NCBI GenBank assembly: GCA_937919205.1
Contig: CALFOZ010000081.1
Span: 1 to 39,005, forward strand
DNA: 39,005 nt
Source: an uncultured Planctomycetia bacterium
Lineage (GTDB): Bacteria > Planctomycetota > Phycisphaerae > Phycisphaerales > SM1A02
Direction: 5' to 3'
The position numbers and the translations under genes are program-made. The notes under the pieces were generated by a model. The model did no database searches. It worked only from the letters and a program-made list of their open reading frames with translations, and was not told the DNA's origin. Shown here piece by piece: positions 9,772 to 19,428 of the stretch. Numbering within the stretch: position 1 is the first letter of the stretch; every line of letters starts with the position of its first letter.

Positions 9772-9873
9772 TCCACGCGCGCCATCTTTGATTGTAAAAA
9801 ATAATTTTCGTACTGCGACGCATGAATAAATCGATCGCAGGCGCTTGAATGCGTCTGCATATACCATCGGTGC

Positions 9874-11019
9874 ATGAATACACAATCAAATCGTTGGGCT
9901 GTTGCTTGCGCGACCATTTTATTTTTAATCACGGCCGTTTCTACAACTTCATGCGCTGCAGTGATGGCTTCTAAAATTTTCGGCAACAAAGACGACGCCG
10001 ATCAAACACACGCTTTGAAAGAGTTGGCGCCGCTTTATGCACAGCCCAAGTTCATCGCGCCTGGCCCAGCCTTTGATGCGAAAAAAGTCATGGCGGGAAA
10101 AAGCATTTACAGAATCGCTGGTCCAGACAGCAATCCGTGGTATCAGCAGGGGTTCAACGGCATGAAGAGCGCCGCGGAAATAGTGGGCTATTCATTTTCT
10201 GGGTGCAGCAATGAAGGACAACTTTCTCAATATCAACAATGCATGGCCCAAGGTATAAAGCAAAAAGCCACGTTGATTGATTTGTTTGCCGGGCCAAATC
10301 CAAATGATCTTGCGCCAGAAATCACCGCCGCGAAAGCCGCTGGAACGCTGGTTGCCGTGAGTCACAATTTTGGAATAGATACAACGGTTCCAAATGTCAG
10401 CGCTAATTTCTCGGTGGACTTTGGTCTTGCGGCGCGACTGCTTGCCGACTGGGTTATTTCTAAAAATGAAACCGCCCACGTGTTGGTGTTGGTGTCGGAC
10501 GAACTTCCTTCAACCGCCGATATGCGCGCCGGAATTATTTCCGAGTTCAAACAATTCGGTGGCGCTGGCATTGAATATAGTTTTGTGAATGTGTCCATTG
10601 CGCAGTGGGGCACGGGCCTAAAGCCCGCGGTGGAGAAAGCCATGGCCGCGGATCCAAAACTCTCATACATCATTTGTATCTACGACAGCATGGCGGAGTT
10701 CGTGGTGCCAGCCATTGCGGCCGCCAAGAAAGATGGCAAGATCAAGGTGATTGGTTTCAACGGAACACCGTTCGTGGTAGACATGGTCCGCGCGGGTAAG
10801 GTTGAAATGACTGTTGGCGAATGTCAGGAGTGGACCAGTTATGCAATCACCGACGCGGAAATGCGCTTGATTGGCGGCATGGGTGCGGTGAAGAACATGC
10901 ATATTCCATTTCGTATTTTCGACAAGAGCAACGCGGCTGAAGCCGGCGTGCCCGCAACATACGGCAAGGGCTACGGCGATACATTTAAAGCTAACTACGC
11001 CAAGTTGTGGGGACTTTAA
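9874..11019 (+). CDS. Sugar-type ABC transporter substrate-binding lipoprotein (Peripla_BP_4-like)
   Basis: Lipoprotein signal (VSTTSCAAV); WYQQGFNGMKSAAEIVGY, VLVLVSDELPSTADMRAGIISEF, IKVIGFNGTPFVVDMVRAGKVEMTVGE typical of periplasmic sugar-binding proteins. Confidence 0.8.
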   Translation: MNTQSNRWAVACATILFLITAVSTTSCAAVMASKIFGNKDDADQTHALKELAPLYAQPKFIAPGPAFDAKKVMAGKSIYRIAGPDSNPWYQQGFNGMKSAAEIVGYSFSGCSNEGQLSQYQQCMAQGIKQKATLIDLFAGPNPNDLAPEITAAKAAGTLVAVSHNFGIDTTVPNVSANFSVDFGLAARLLADWVISKNETAHVLVLVSDELPSTADMRAGIISEFKQFGGAGIEYSFVNVSIAQWGTGLKPAVEKAMAADPKLSYIICIYDSMAEFVVPAIAAAKKDGKIKVIGFNGTPFVVDMVRAGKVEMTVGECQEWTSYAITDAEMRLIGGMGAVKNMHIPFRIFDKSNAAEAGVPATYGKGYGDTFKANYAKLWGL

Positions 11020-11241
11020 AATTCGCGCGGGGGGTTTAAGGTGTGCGCATCACTTGGCGAACCACACATACTCATTACGCCGCCACGTTGATCGCTCCAG
11101 TATTTTCTCGCTGAACGGATTTGTTATAGTTGACCTATTGGAGATTTCATTTCACATTGGACTTGTCAGGCACTCGCCCGAAACACTTTGAAATCTATTT
11201 CCTATCAACCAGCCAACACACCACCGAAAGGGTATTACAGC

Positions 11242-11724
11242 ATGTCCACTCTCATCAAACTCACCGTCGTCATGCTTCTATCCGCGGGCGCTTTCATTCC
11301 TATGCAAGGTTGCAAGAACGGACCGCCGCCAGTCATGTTGGCGCGGCGCCTTTTTAAAAATAAGGATCAAGACCTTGGCGCGATTTCGCAGGGCGCCGTG
11401 TTGAAGCTGACAAAATCCTCTGATGGAACCGCCACTGTTGGCGAGGACTTCAAGGTCTCACTCGCGTCAAAGTCAGGTGATGGACAAGCGTGGCAATGCC
11501 GCACGGCTAATGATCCGTACATGCTTGTTGATCCAGCTTTCGAGACCGACCCCGCGGGCGCGGTTTCGGCTGGAACAGAAATTCATACTCTCTATCACCT
11601 GCACGCCAACGCCGCGGGCAACGCAAAGATTGAGTTTGCGCTGGTAAGCACCACCGACAAGAACAGCTCGGCGAAGGAGACCATCACGTTGGAAGTTGAA
11701 GTAAAGGCGGCGGCTTCGAAGTAA
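11242..11724 (+). CDS. Small lipoprotein; C-terminal domain possibly beta-rich (chagasin/I42-like resemblance, weak)
   Basis: MSTLIKLTVVMLLSAGAFIPMQGCKNG lipobox; body GTATVGEDFKVSLASKSGDGQAWQC...ETITLEVEVKAA. Confidence 0.6.
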   Translation: MSTLIKLTVVMLLSAGAFIPMQGCKNGPPPVMLARRLFKNKDQDLGAISQGAVLKLTKSSDGTATVGEDFKVSLASKSGDGQAWQCRTANDPYMLVDPAFETDPAGAVSAGTEIHTLYHLHANAAGNAKIEFALVSTTDKNSSAKETITLEVEVKAAASK

Positions 11725-11907
11725 ACGTTCACGCGTCTCGTCGCATACATTCAAGCCGCAACTTTTGCGGAAGGCATGCATGAACATAGAGGTGTGTTTG
11801 AAAATTTCATAAAGACTCTATGAATAGAAACATCTAAGAAGAGGATGCTCAGAAATAGAATTGCAATGATCGAGAGTACAGGTTTAAGAACTCGAAGTTA
11901 CAAATGA

Positions 11908-13782
11908 TCAGTTCCCTGTTGAGAGATGATAGTTTTCATAAAACTGATTCATCAAAATGAGGTCAGGGTCGTATTGCGATTTTTTCTGAAAAAACCCATC
12001 CATTTTCGGGTACGCCATGCGTGATTGGGCACGAGTTGGGTAGCCCGCGTAGGGAAGGTAGTAAGTGCCTCCGTTTTCAATTGCGGCATCTACAATTTTT
12101 CGAGTCCACTCTTTGGCTTGCGCAACACCTTCTTCACTGGTTTGTTGATTGAACGCGAATACAACTCCGAAAACATTGGTTCGGGAGTAGGAGAGGAACG
12201 CCTCATTATTTTCAGGGACGTAGCGGAGCCCGCAACTCAGAACACTCACTTTATATTCAACCAGAATCGCGCGCAGCGAATCCATGAAGTTGGTTAAACG
12301 GTCGACCGGAATAAAATATTCCTGAAGAGCGTCCGTGTCGGAAACTGAAACATAATCAGTGATTCGAATATCCGCGCGCATCATGTTATTGCGAGATATA
12401 TCGGTATCTCCTGTAATCGTGTCACCAAATTTGGCCTGGATCAGCCAGCGAACTCCTTTGGCCCAATCATATTTTCGTGACAGGTCGTACATCAGTTTTC
12501 TCAAGCCGAGAAAGCCCTCTTCTTGAATAGCAAAAGTTGATGCGGCGACTCCTTGTTTTGGCACCTCGTTGTATGAGACAAGCGATACGCCCCGAAAAAA
12601 ACCATCGCCCGCGTACAACAAAGGGGCAGTTCCGTCGGGAGCAGTGGAAGGTCTTCCGTATGCAGCGACCGTTTTCCCATCAGCGAGTAATTTGGCAAAC
12701 TGCGACGCAAACTGTCGATAGTCCACGTACTGCACGGTGCGTTGCAATAGAGTGTCGTCCGTGAGCGACAGTTCAACATCTAGGATCACGCCAAAAAGTC
12801 CATAGCCTCCAATCGCAAGTCCAAAAAGTTCAGAATTTTCCGTACGACTGACTGTGAGAATATTTCCATCAGCCGTGAGTAGGCGCAACGAATTCACTGT
12901 TTCAATAATGGGACCATATCGAAGGTCGCTTTCATGCACGTTGACGCTCAGTGAACCGCCCACCGTGAAGAGTGGATAGGCCTGCATCACCTTGACCGAA
13001 AGACCGTGCGGTTGAATATGTCTTTGAATTGTATCCCAGGTAATTCCGCTTTGAACCCGAATTGTTTTTTTATCCCAGTTCGTCGCAATTATTTTATGAA
13101 AGCGAGTCATATCAAGAACCAGCGCGTCTTTATAAAAAGTATGGCCGCCTTGGCTGTGGCGTTGACCAGCGATTGAAACTTTCAGGTGTTGGCTTCGCGC
13201 CTCTTTCAGGAGATCCACAAGTTCTAATTCGGAATCGCTTGCAACAACTCTTTTTACGGGCGTTGCGTTCAGACGACTCCAATCGTTGATTTTTGTTTTC
13301 CCGTCCTGGAGCTGCAGCGTGGCGTTGAATTTGGCCAGTGAATTGTTTGTTTGGAATGCGGATTTGCGAGCGTCATTAAAAAATTGCTGAAAATCAGCGT
13401 CTGAAATTTGTAATGCAAGCCAACGGTCCAGACCCTTGACCCCGTCGATGGGACCCGCCCGCGGGGATTCTCCATCGATTTTAAAAACAAGAACTGGATC
13501 CGTGATTGTTGAATCAATAATTATTTCCGTGGTGACCGGAGGTTCAATGTGTTTCAGTTGATCAATCGCGCTTGTGAGTTCTTGAAAGAGCGGATCGGTA
13601 GTTGCAAAAGATGATCGATAAATTTCTACTTTGCTATGCGCACGAGAAAAATATAAAGCAATGGATTGAGTCGATTCACTCCTTGTTTGCAAAGAGCTTG
13701 TTTGTTGGCTTGATTGCGTACATGAGGTGAGTGCGACGATTGCAATGGCGCGCAACAATGCTGAGATTGATATGGTTTTCAT
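11908..13782 (-). CDS. FAD-binding (PCMH/VAO-type) oxidoreductase lipoprotein
   Basis: LRAIAIVALTSCTQ lipobox; VSIAGQRHSQGGHTFYKDALVLDMTRFHKI, GITWDTIQRHIQPHGLSVKVMQAYPLFTVGGSLSVNVHESDLRYG typical of the FAD-binding PCMH domain. Start at internal Met 13782. Confidence 0.85.
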   Translation of the reverse strand: MKTISISALLRAIAIVALTSCTQSSQQTSSLQTRSESTQSIALYFSRAHSKVEIYRSSFATTDPLFQELTSAIDQLKHIEPPVTTEIIIDSTITDPVLVFKIDGESPRAGPIDGVKGLDRWLALQISDADFQQFFNDARKSAFQTNNSLAKFNATLQLQDGKTKINDWSRLNATPVKRVVASDSELELVDLLKEARSQHLKVSIAGQRHSQGGHTFYKDALVLDMTRFHKIIATNWDKKTIRVQSGITWDTIQRHIQPHGLSVKVMQAYPLFTVGGSLSVNVHESDLRYGPIIETVNSLRLLTADGNILTVSRTENSELFGLAIGGYGLFGVILDVELSLTDDTLLQRTVQYVDYRQFASQFAKLLADGKTVAAYGRPSTAPDGTAPLLYAGDGFFRGVSLVSYNEVPKQGVAASTFAIQEEGFLGLRKLMYDLSRKYDWAKGVRWLIQAKFGDTITGDTDISRNNMMRADIRITDYVSVSDTDALQEYFIPVDRLTNFMDSLRAILVEYKVSVLSCGLRYVPENNEAFLSYSRTNVFGVVFAFNQQTSEEGVAQAKEWTRKIVDAAIENGGTYYLPYAGYPTRAQSRMAYPKMDGFFQKKSQYDPDLILMNQFYENYHLSTGN

Positions 13783-13896
13783 TTTATTTATCTTTATCAA
13801 GAAGTTGAAATATCAGTTTGCTTACATGTCGTCAATGAAGCCTAAAAAATACAAGGGGTTTCGTTCATCGCCTGCATTCAATTCAGCTACGAGGTC

Positions 13897-16800
13897 CTAA
13901 AGTGTTTTTAAGAATTGGATTAGATCTTCTTTCGCGGAGTTCATTTCTTGCTCTGGAAGTTCGCGTCCATTTTGGTCTGTCAATGTCCCACCAAACAAGT
14001 GCCCGTGATCAAGAACAAAATCGGGGCATTTTGAAGCCGACATGAGCGCAGCTCCAGCGTCACGATGAATCACTTCGTACGCGGCTTCCCCATGAAGGTT
14101 GTTTTTGTGAATCGTGGCAAGCGCTACAAGTAAAGACGTAACGGCTTGAACTATATTTGGGGAGTCAGGATTTAAATTCATAACCAGATTCATTGGCATA
14201 CCTTCTGGAAAGGGGCCGATCTCTATTGGCAGTGGCTCTATGTTGATTTTAAAAAATGGAATTGAAAGCATCGTTTTTCCATTGATAAATCGATTCGCCG
14301 TCCAGCCCCCAACTACTGTGCAGATCAAGAGTGGCGTTATGATTGCTCGCAATAGAAATGTGCTTGATCCAGAACGCACTCGGCGTTTCGCCGCACAGAC
14401 ATAAATGAAACTCAGCGCCAAGATTGTTGCGACCCATCCCCAGAAGGCGAGAATATTTGTAACGAAGGGTCCGACGACGCCTTCTAACAATGGCCGTACG
14501 AATGGCGCTTGGAATGTCGCATATGTGTCCTGAGGAAAGCGATAGATATAACCAGGATCGTTCGCTGCGGGACCCGAACCATCATCGTGGCGCAAATCAC
14601 CAAGACGTTTGTTGCGTGCATCCGTGAGTTGCGGAGGCAGTGGATGAATTTGTAGTTTTGAATCGGCGCGAAGATTGCTCCAAAGCAAGCGACGGATGGC
14701 ATCCTCAAAGGCCCATAGGCGACCAGTGACGGAGGGATCTTCGTTGTAATAACCAAGCGTGTTGTTGTGAAGCAACGGCGCGGTCGCCCAAACAGAAACA
14801 AGCGAAGGAGGTCTGTAATAACCCACACCACCTGCGGGCGCTGTGAAGTGATCGTTTGTGTTGCGACCTTTTTCAAGTGGTTTAAATGGATTATAAAACT
14901 CAATATCGCCAACACTCGGCAGTGACTTGTAAGTGTCTGAAGAAAAGTTGTCCCAAATATCACCGCGCAAAGAGTTGGTTGCAAGAGCGCGCGCCGAGTT
15001 GGTTCCAACCAGTGTCACCGGCACGCGAATATCAGTTGACAAAAAATTGTCAACCCAAAATGGATGATCCGTTGTCCATGGATCGGCTTCAAGCAATTCT
15101 GGTGCGCCGACACATGCTTTGAGTTTTTTGAGATAGTCGCGATAAGAATCACTAGATTTGAAAGCGGTCCACTGCGCTCCATCCATCGGAAGGGTGTACA
15201 AGGCGCTTGTTGAGTCTGGCGCGGAAGCCTTGGACCAGTCGATGTTCTCAAGCGAGTCGTGTCTTTGAATGTCACGCTCGAACGCAAGTTCAAAGCCATC
15301 GGGCTGCTTACTGGAATGACATATGGCGCAGTTGTTCAACCACACTTTGCGGCCCGCGACACGCTGGTCCTTTGTTCCAGCGATCCGTTGATCCAAAGTT
15401 TTTCCATCTGGCAACTGCGCGTTCTTTAGTTTCATGGGCGCCGTGGAACTTTGTGCGGAGTTTGTAGCGGCTTGAACTGCGGGAATTTTGAATGTCCCGT
15501 TTGTGTTTGTCGTGACGTTGGCGGATCGCGCAACAGTAGACGGACGCGTGAACTCAAAGAATTCCGCGAGATAGTTGATGCGAAATTCTTGATTGGTCAT
15601 CCAGAAAACGGAATTGGTTTGGCATGTTTTTATATCAAACGGCTTTTGTCGCGTCATGCCAATCAATAAGTTTGAGCGCGTGAGCCAATATTCCGGGAAA
15701 GTTCCGATGTTCAGAAAGACGCGCGACAGCGCACCAAAAGTTCCAATGGAGTCCGACCCGTCCATAAGAACACGCGCCACATTTCTGGCTTGCGGCGCGG
15801 TGGTTTTGAGTTGCGCCGGCAAGCCGTCTTCAATGTTGGGTACGCGCAAGTTGTCCACGCTTTGCAATTCTTTTGGATTTAAATTGGCGCGGGTCAGACG
15901 CGCGTGAACTTCAAAAACTCCATTGATTCGATTTGGGTTGTTTATTTGATCTTGACTGAATCCAGATGTATCAACGGCGCCTGGTTCTTGGCTCGCAAGA
16001 AAGTGGTGCAAAATATTGTCAGCCTTTGGCAGATTGCCAACGGCCCCGCGCGACTTCCAATATTGACTGCCAATGATGGATGAAAGATTTTCCCATTTCG
16101 GATTGTTGACATCCGTTGGCGGATTCAGTGGATGCGGACCGACGTGGCAATACCCGCATGACATGCTCACACGGAATGGGCGCACCAATGTTGGATCATG
16201 GTTCAGTCGCGGATCGGTGTAATACTGATCGTTGGTTTGCAACACTTGTTTTTGCCAGTGACGCCGAGCTTCATCGGCCTCCTGAGTGTTGCCAAAGAAA
16301 TCTGGGTTCAGCATCATGCGTAAACCAATGATGCCTGTTGGATATCCGTACACGTTGTAATCAAGACCATCTTTCGGTAGGGCTTCAACAACGTCTTTTA
16401 TCAGCACATCGACTGGTTCATCTGACAGCGAATTTCCAAACGCGTCTTTTTTAATTTCACCGGTTGCAATATTCCAAGCTGGAGCAAATGCGCCGTCGGT
16501 TGGAAACAATGCGATAGGGTGGTTTGTTGGCGACATGGCGCGCTGCGCTAAATTTCCAGAAGGATCCAAGTCGTTTGGGTTTTGTGCAAGTATGGCTGAT
16601 GATTTTTCGCCTTCGCCGTTTGTTGGAGAGTCAAAGTACAAGCCCAGAATTCGTTTTTGCGCGTTGTGATTGGCAGCGAACCCAGGTTGATTCATCACGC
16701 CCATTTCTTGAAATCTGCTTTCACGCTTTCGCGAATCAAGCATGATCATGCTGTCGGAAACTCCGAAACCATTCTCAGTAAACCATCCCCAAAACGCCTC

Positions 16801-17265
16801 GTTACCCGCGCCCCATAAAATCCAGGTGTTGCGACCACGAATGGCATCGCGCTCGGTATCCGAAATTGATCCATCGCCATCACTGTCAAAATTCAGCGGC
16901 TCCAGAGCGCCGTTGATTCCAGAAGCCACCTTGTCCATTTCCCAAAATAAGTCGCGTGATTCCGCAGGAAAACATTCCTTGGTTCGAAATGCAACGGGAG
17001 TGCCACGAATTGTGTAACCACCGAGCGGTTCATCCATCGGCGCATCAGAATTTATTTTTTTATGTAGTTCCGCAATTGACTGCGGAATGACTCGCGTAGT
17101 TGTGCCTGGTACTTGCTTGGAATCTGGTGATGGAATTTGCATTGGCGCAAGCGCGGCTTGCGGTGAAGTTGAGTTCGTAGCGATCGTGAGCGAGCCAGCT
17201 GTCAAAAGGAAACCGGTCCCAATGAAACGGAGTCGGACAATAAATAAAGGCGGCGTGAATCGCAT
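13897..17265 (-). CDS. Large exported two-heme cytochrome c-family protein (RoxA/RoxB-reminiscent) with EF-hand-like loop and C-terminal membrane segments
   Basis: CGYCH (16144-16158) and CAICH (15316-15330) heme motifs; YRPPSLVSVWATAPLLHNNTLGYYNE; DSDGDGSISDTE loop (16852-16887); hydrophobic FVTNILAFWGWVATILALSFIYV near the C-terminus. Confidence 0.8.
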   Translation of the reverse strand: MRFTPPLFIVRLRFIGTGFLLTAGSLTIATNSTSPQAALAPMQIPSPDSKQVPGTTTRVIPQSIAELHKKINSDAPMDEPLGGYTIRGTPVAFRTKECFPAESRDLFWEMDKVASGINGALEPLNFDSDGDGSISDTERDAIRGRNTWILWGAGNEAFWGWFTENGFGVSDSMIMLDSRKRESRFQEMGVMNQPGFAANHNAQKRILGLYFDSPTNGEGEKSSAILAQNPNDLDPSGNLAQRAMSPTNHPIALFPTDGAFAPAWNIATGEIKKDAFGNSLSDEPVDVLIKDVVEALPKDGLDYNVYGYPTGIIGLRMMLNPDFFGNTQEADEARRHWQKQVLQTNDQYYTDPRLNHDPTLVRPFRVSMSCGYCHVGPHPLNPPTDVNNPKWENLSSIIGSQYWKSRGAVGNLPKADNILHHFLASQEPGAVDTSGFSQDQINNPNRINGVFEVHARLTRANLNPKELQSVDNLRVPNIEDGLPAQLKTTAPQARNVARVLMDGSDSIGTFGALSRVFLNIGTFPEYWLTRSNLLIGMTRQKPFDIKTCQTNSVFWMTNQEFRINYLAEFFEFTRPSTVARSANVTTNTNGTFKIPAVQAATNSAQSSTAPMKLKNAQLPDGKTLDQRIAGTKDQRVAGRKVWLNNCAICHSSKQPDGFELAFERDIQRHDSLENIDWSKASAPDSTSALYTLPMDGAQWTAFKSSDSYRDYLKKLKACVGAPELLEADPWTTDHPFWVDNFLSTDIRVPVTLVGTNSARALATNSLRGDIWDNFSSDTYKSLPSVGDIEFYNPFKPLEKGRNTNDHFTAPAGGVGYYRPPSLVSVWATAPLLHNNTLGYYNEDPSVTGRLWAFEDAIRRLLWSNLRADSKLQIHPLPPQLTDARNKRLGDLRHDDGSGPAANDPGYIYRFPQDTYATFQAPFVRPLLEGVVGPFVTNILAFWGWVATILALSFIYVCAAKRRVRSGSSTFLLRAIITPLLICTVVGGWTANRFINGKTMLSIPFFKINIEPLPIEIGPFPEGMPMNLVMNLNPDSPNIVQAVTSLLVALATIHKNNLHGEAAYEVIHRDAGAALMSASKCPDFVLDHGHLFGGTLTDQNGRELPEQEMNSAKEDLIQFLKTL

Positions 17266-17417
17266 AAGTCAAATTATAGTGATTGAAATGATTCTGGAAA
17301 GCCAACTGATTATTTTGAAACTTTTCGAACCACTTTTGGTAACAGCGTTGTGCAAAGAAGCTTTCAAAAAGTTTTCCAACACCGGGAATAGTTTTACTGG
17401 GTTTCAGAACGGCCGTG

Positions 17418-17738
17418 TTACCCGCAATGACGGCTGTGAAGACTTCTCTTATCAGAATTGAAAACGGAAAATTCCATCGTGAAATATGGCAATGACGCCC
17501 AGCGGTCGAAACTAGTTTGCTCGATCATGTGCTCAATGGATTGGCTGCCGCCCACAACTTGTTGCGTTTCGTGGTTCATTGAATCAATGTTTTGTCGTAT
17601 TTGCCGCAAGTAGCGATAAATGACTTCTGCTGATTTGGATACAGCAAAAATGAAAGAGAGTGCGCGCAACACAAAAACTAAAGTGTACGCTGACGGTACC
17701 AAAGCGCCCCAATGTTCCCGCACACAGGGTGGCGGCAT
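17418..17738 (-). CDS. Hypothetical protein, 106 aa
   Basis: ORF between two same-strand genes, abutting the stop of the upstream gene; no recognisable family. Confidence 0.3.
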   Translation of the reverse strand: MPPPCVREHWGALVPSAYTLVFVLRALSFIFAVSKSAEVIYRYLRQIRQNIDSMNHETQQVVGGSQSIEHMIEQTSFDRWASLPYFTMEFSVFNSDKRSLHSRHCG

Positions 17739-19300
17739 TACGCCAAAGGAATACTTTGTTCAAATTTGAATACTTCGGTCGGATCGTATTTTGACTTTAT
17801 TGTTTTCAAGCGATCAAAATTGGTTCCGTAATACGCATGACCCCAATCCGTGATTGCGCGATCGGGAACATTCACATAACTGCCTTGAGTATAGGGGCGC
17901 ATTGCTGCGTTAAATTCTCCGCTCCATGCAAAGCACGCGCTTGTTTGTGATGGATCAGTCCATCCCACGCCAGGTTCCGAGTAGAACAGCGGATCGCGGT
18001 GAAAGAACGCGCTGCCACCTTTGGGAGGAGTGCGAACTTTTCCGCCCCAAGAAAGTGACCACCATGCGCAGTCCTTGTTTGGTGTGCGCTTCATAAAATC
18101 AACCACAATATCCAAGGCTTCTTTGGGCAATTTTTTGTATGTCCAAGAGGCTCTGAAGATCCAGTTTGGAGCTGGCAACGGTTCGGCGTTGGTGATTACA
18201 AAATTTTCAGCGAATGTTCTGAAAGCCTTCTTTACTTGCGCGCCTGGAATTTTTGTAAGTGGAGAAAGTAAATCTCCAAGTTCCGCTTCGGTTCCAACGA
18301 ATATGCCGTCGACCTGTACTTCCTGGGACGCTGTTTGCGGAGGGATAATATTGAAAGTTGATCCAAGCCGCGCGTCGGCTGTAGGCGCCCAACTTTGCCA
18401 AGCTTCAAAGGCGTCGTGAAACGCAGCAAAGGGCCAAGTGATTCCCCACACTACAACTTTGGGTGTGATCGGGTGCAACTGCACGGTATAAGAAGTAGCG
18501 ATTCCAAAATTTCCACCACCACCACCACGACATGCCCATAGCAGATCGCTGTTTTGATTCAGGTCGGCATGAATCACGCTTGCACCAGTTTTCCCGCTGG
18601 CGATGACTATTTCAACAGCTAATAGATTGTCACACGCAACGCCATAACTTGGAGCGAGCACTCCAATTCCTCCACCAAGCATCACTCCGCCCAGTCCCAC
18701 ACTGTCTGCTTCGCCAGATGGAAATCCAAACCCAGTTCCAGCAAGTGCCGCCCAAAGTTCACCTTGATTCACTCCGGTTCCAACCGTGGCAATCATATTT
18801 TCTTTGTCGAGTTTGATGCTTTTAAGAGAACTCACATCAATGGTAATTCCACCAGTCACGGAATTCCAGCCTTCGAGGCAATGTCCGCCACTGCGCACGC
18901 GCATCGCAGTTCCAGTTTCGCGTGACCATGCAAGGGCATTCGCCACATCATCAGTGTTCTGCGCGTAACAAATCACGCTTGGATAGGTCGAGAAATATTT
19001 ATCCCAACCCTTGCGAGCATTTTCGTATGTTGCACTTGTCGGCGTAACCAACCGGCCAGTTAATGTCGCACCTGTCCCGTTGAATTCTCGCGTTTTGACA
19101 ATAGTTCCTGCATCGTTGGCCTCGGCCGAACTGTTGATTCCAAGCAACGCCGCTCCGCCTGCGCCAAGCAGAGTCGCTCCACTTGCTCGTAGCAATGTTG
19201 CGCCACTGACTGCCGATGTCAATGACTTGATCGCGTCGCGACGAGTTTGTGTTGCTTGTTCCGGTTGGACTGCGGGTATGTTTTTATTCTGATTTGCCAT
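17738..19300 (-). CDS. Tat-exported BBE-like FAD-linked oxidoreductase
   Basis: Tat-like TRRDAIKSL then hydrophobic stretch; MRVRSGGHCLEGWNS (His-FAD motif), SVGLGGVMLGGGIGVLAPSYGVACDNLL, C-terminal YYGTNFDRLKTIKSKYDPTEVFKFEQSI (BBE domain). Start at Met 19300 (MANQNKN). Confidence 0.9.
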   Translation of the reverse strand: MANQNKNIPAVQPEQATQTRRDAIKSLTSAVSGATLLRASGATLLGAGGAALLGINSSAEANDAGTIVKTREFNGTGATLTGRLVTPTSATYENARKGWDKYFSTYPSVICYAQNTDDVANALAWSRETGTAMRVRSGGHCLEGWNSVTGGITIDVSSLKSIKLDKENMIATVGTGVNQGELWAALAGTGFGFPSGEADSVGLGGVMLGGGIGVLAPSYGVACDNLLAVEIVIASGKTGASVIHADLNQNSDLLWACRGGGGGNFGIATSYTVQLHPITPKVVVWGITWPFAAFHDAFEAWQSWAPTADARLGSTFNIIPPQTASQEVQVDGIFVGTEAELGDLLSPLTKIPGAQVKKAFRTFAENFVITNAEPLPAPNWIFRASWTYKKLPKEALDIVVDFMKRTPNKDCAWWSLSWGGKVRTPPKGGSAFFHRDPLFYSEPGVGWTDPSQTSACFAWSGEFNAAMRPYTQGSYVNVPDRAITDWGHAYYGTNFDRLKTIKSKYDPTEVFKFEQSIPLA

Positions 19301-19428
19301 GAATACAAGTGTACAAATTAAAATTCTTATGTTTGTTGATGAATCAAAACATGTGTTCACATTTATGATAAGTTCATATTTATAAACCAAATTGGATCCC
19401 CTCTTCGCGCTGGGACAGAAAGAACAGT

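Noticed and set aside
13897-17265. Calling the cytochrome a true rubber oxygenase RoxA/RoxB
   Set aside because: Only two CXXCH sites and a general LLHN motif are shared by eye; length and C-terminal membrane part differ. Function left open.
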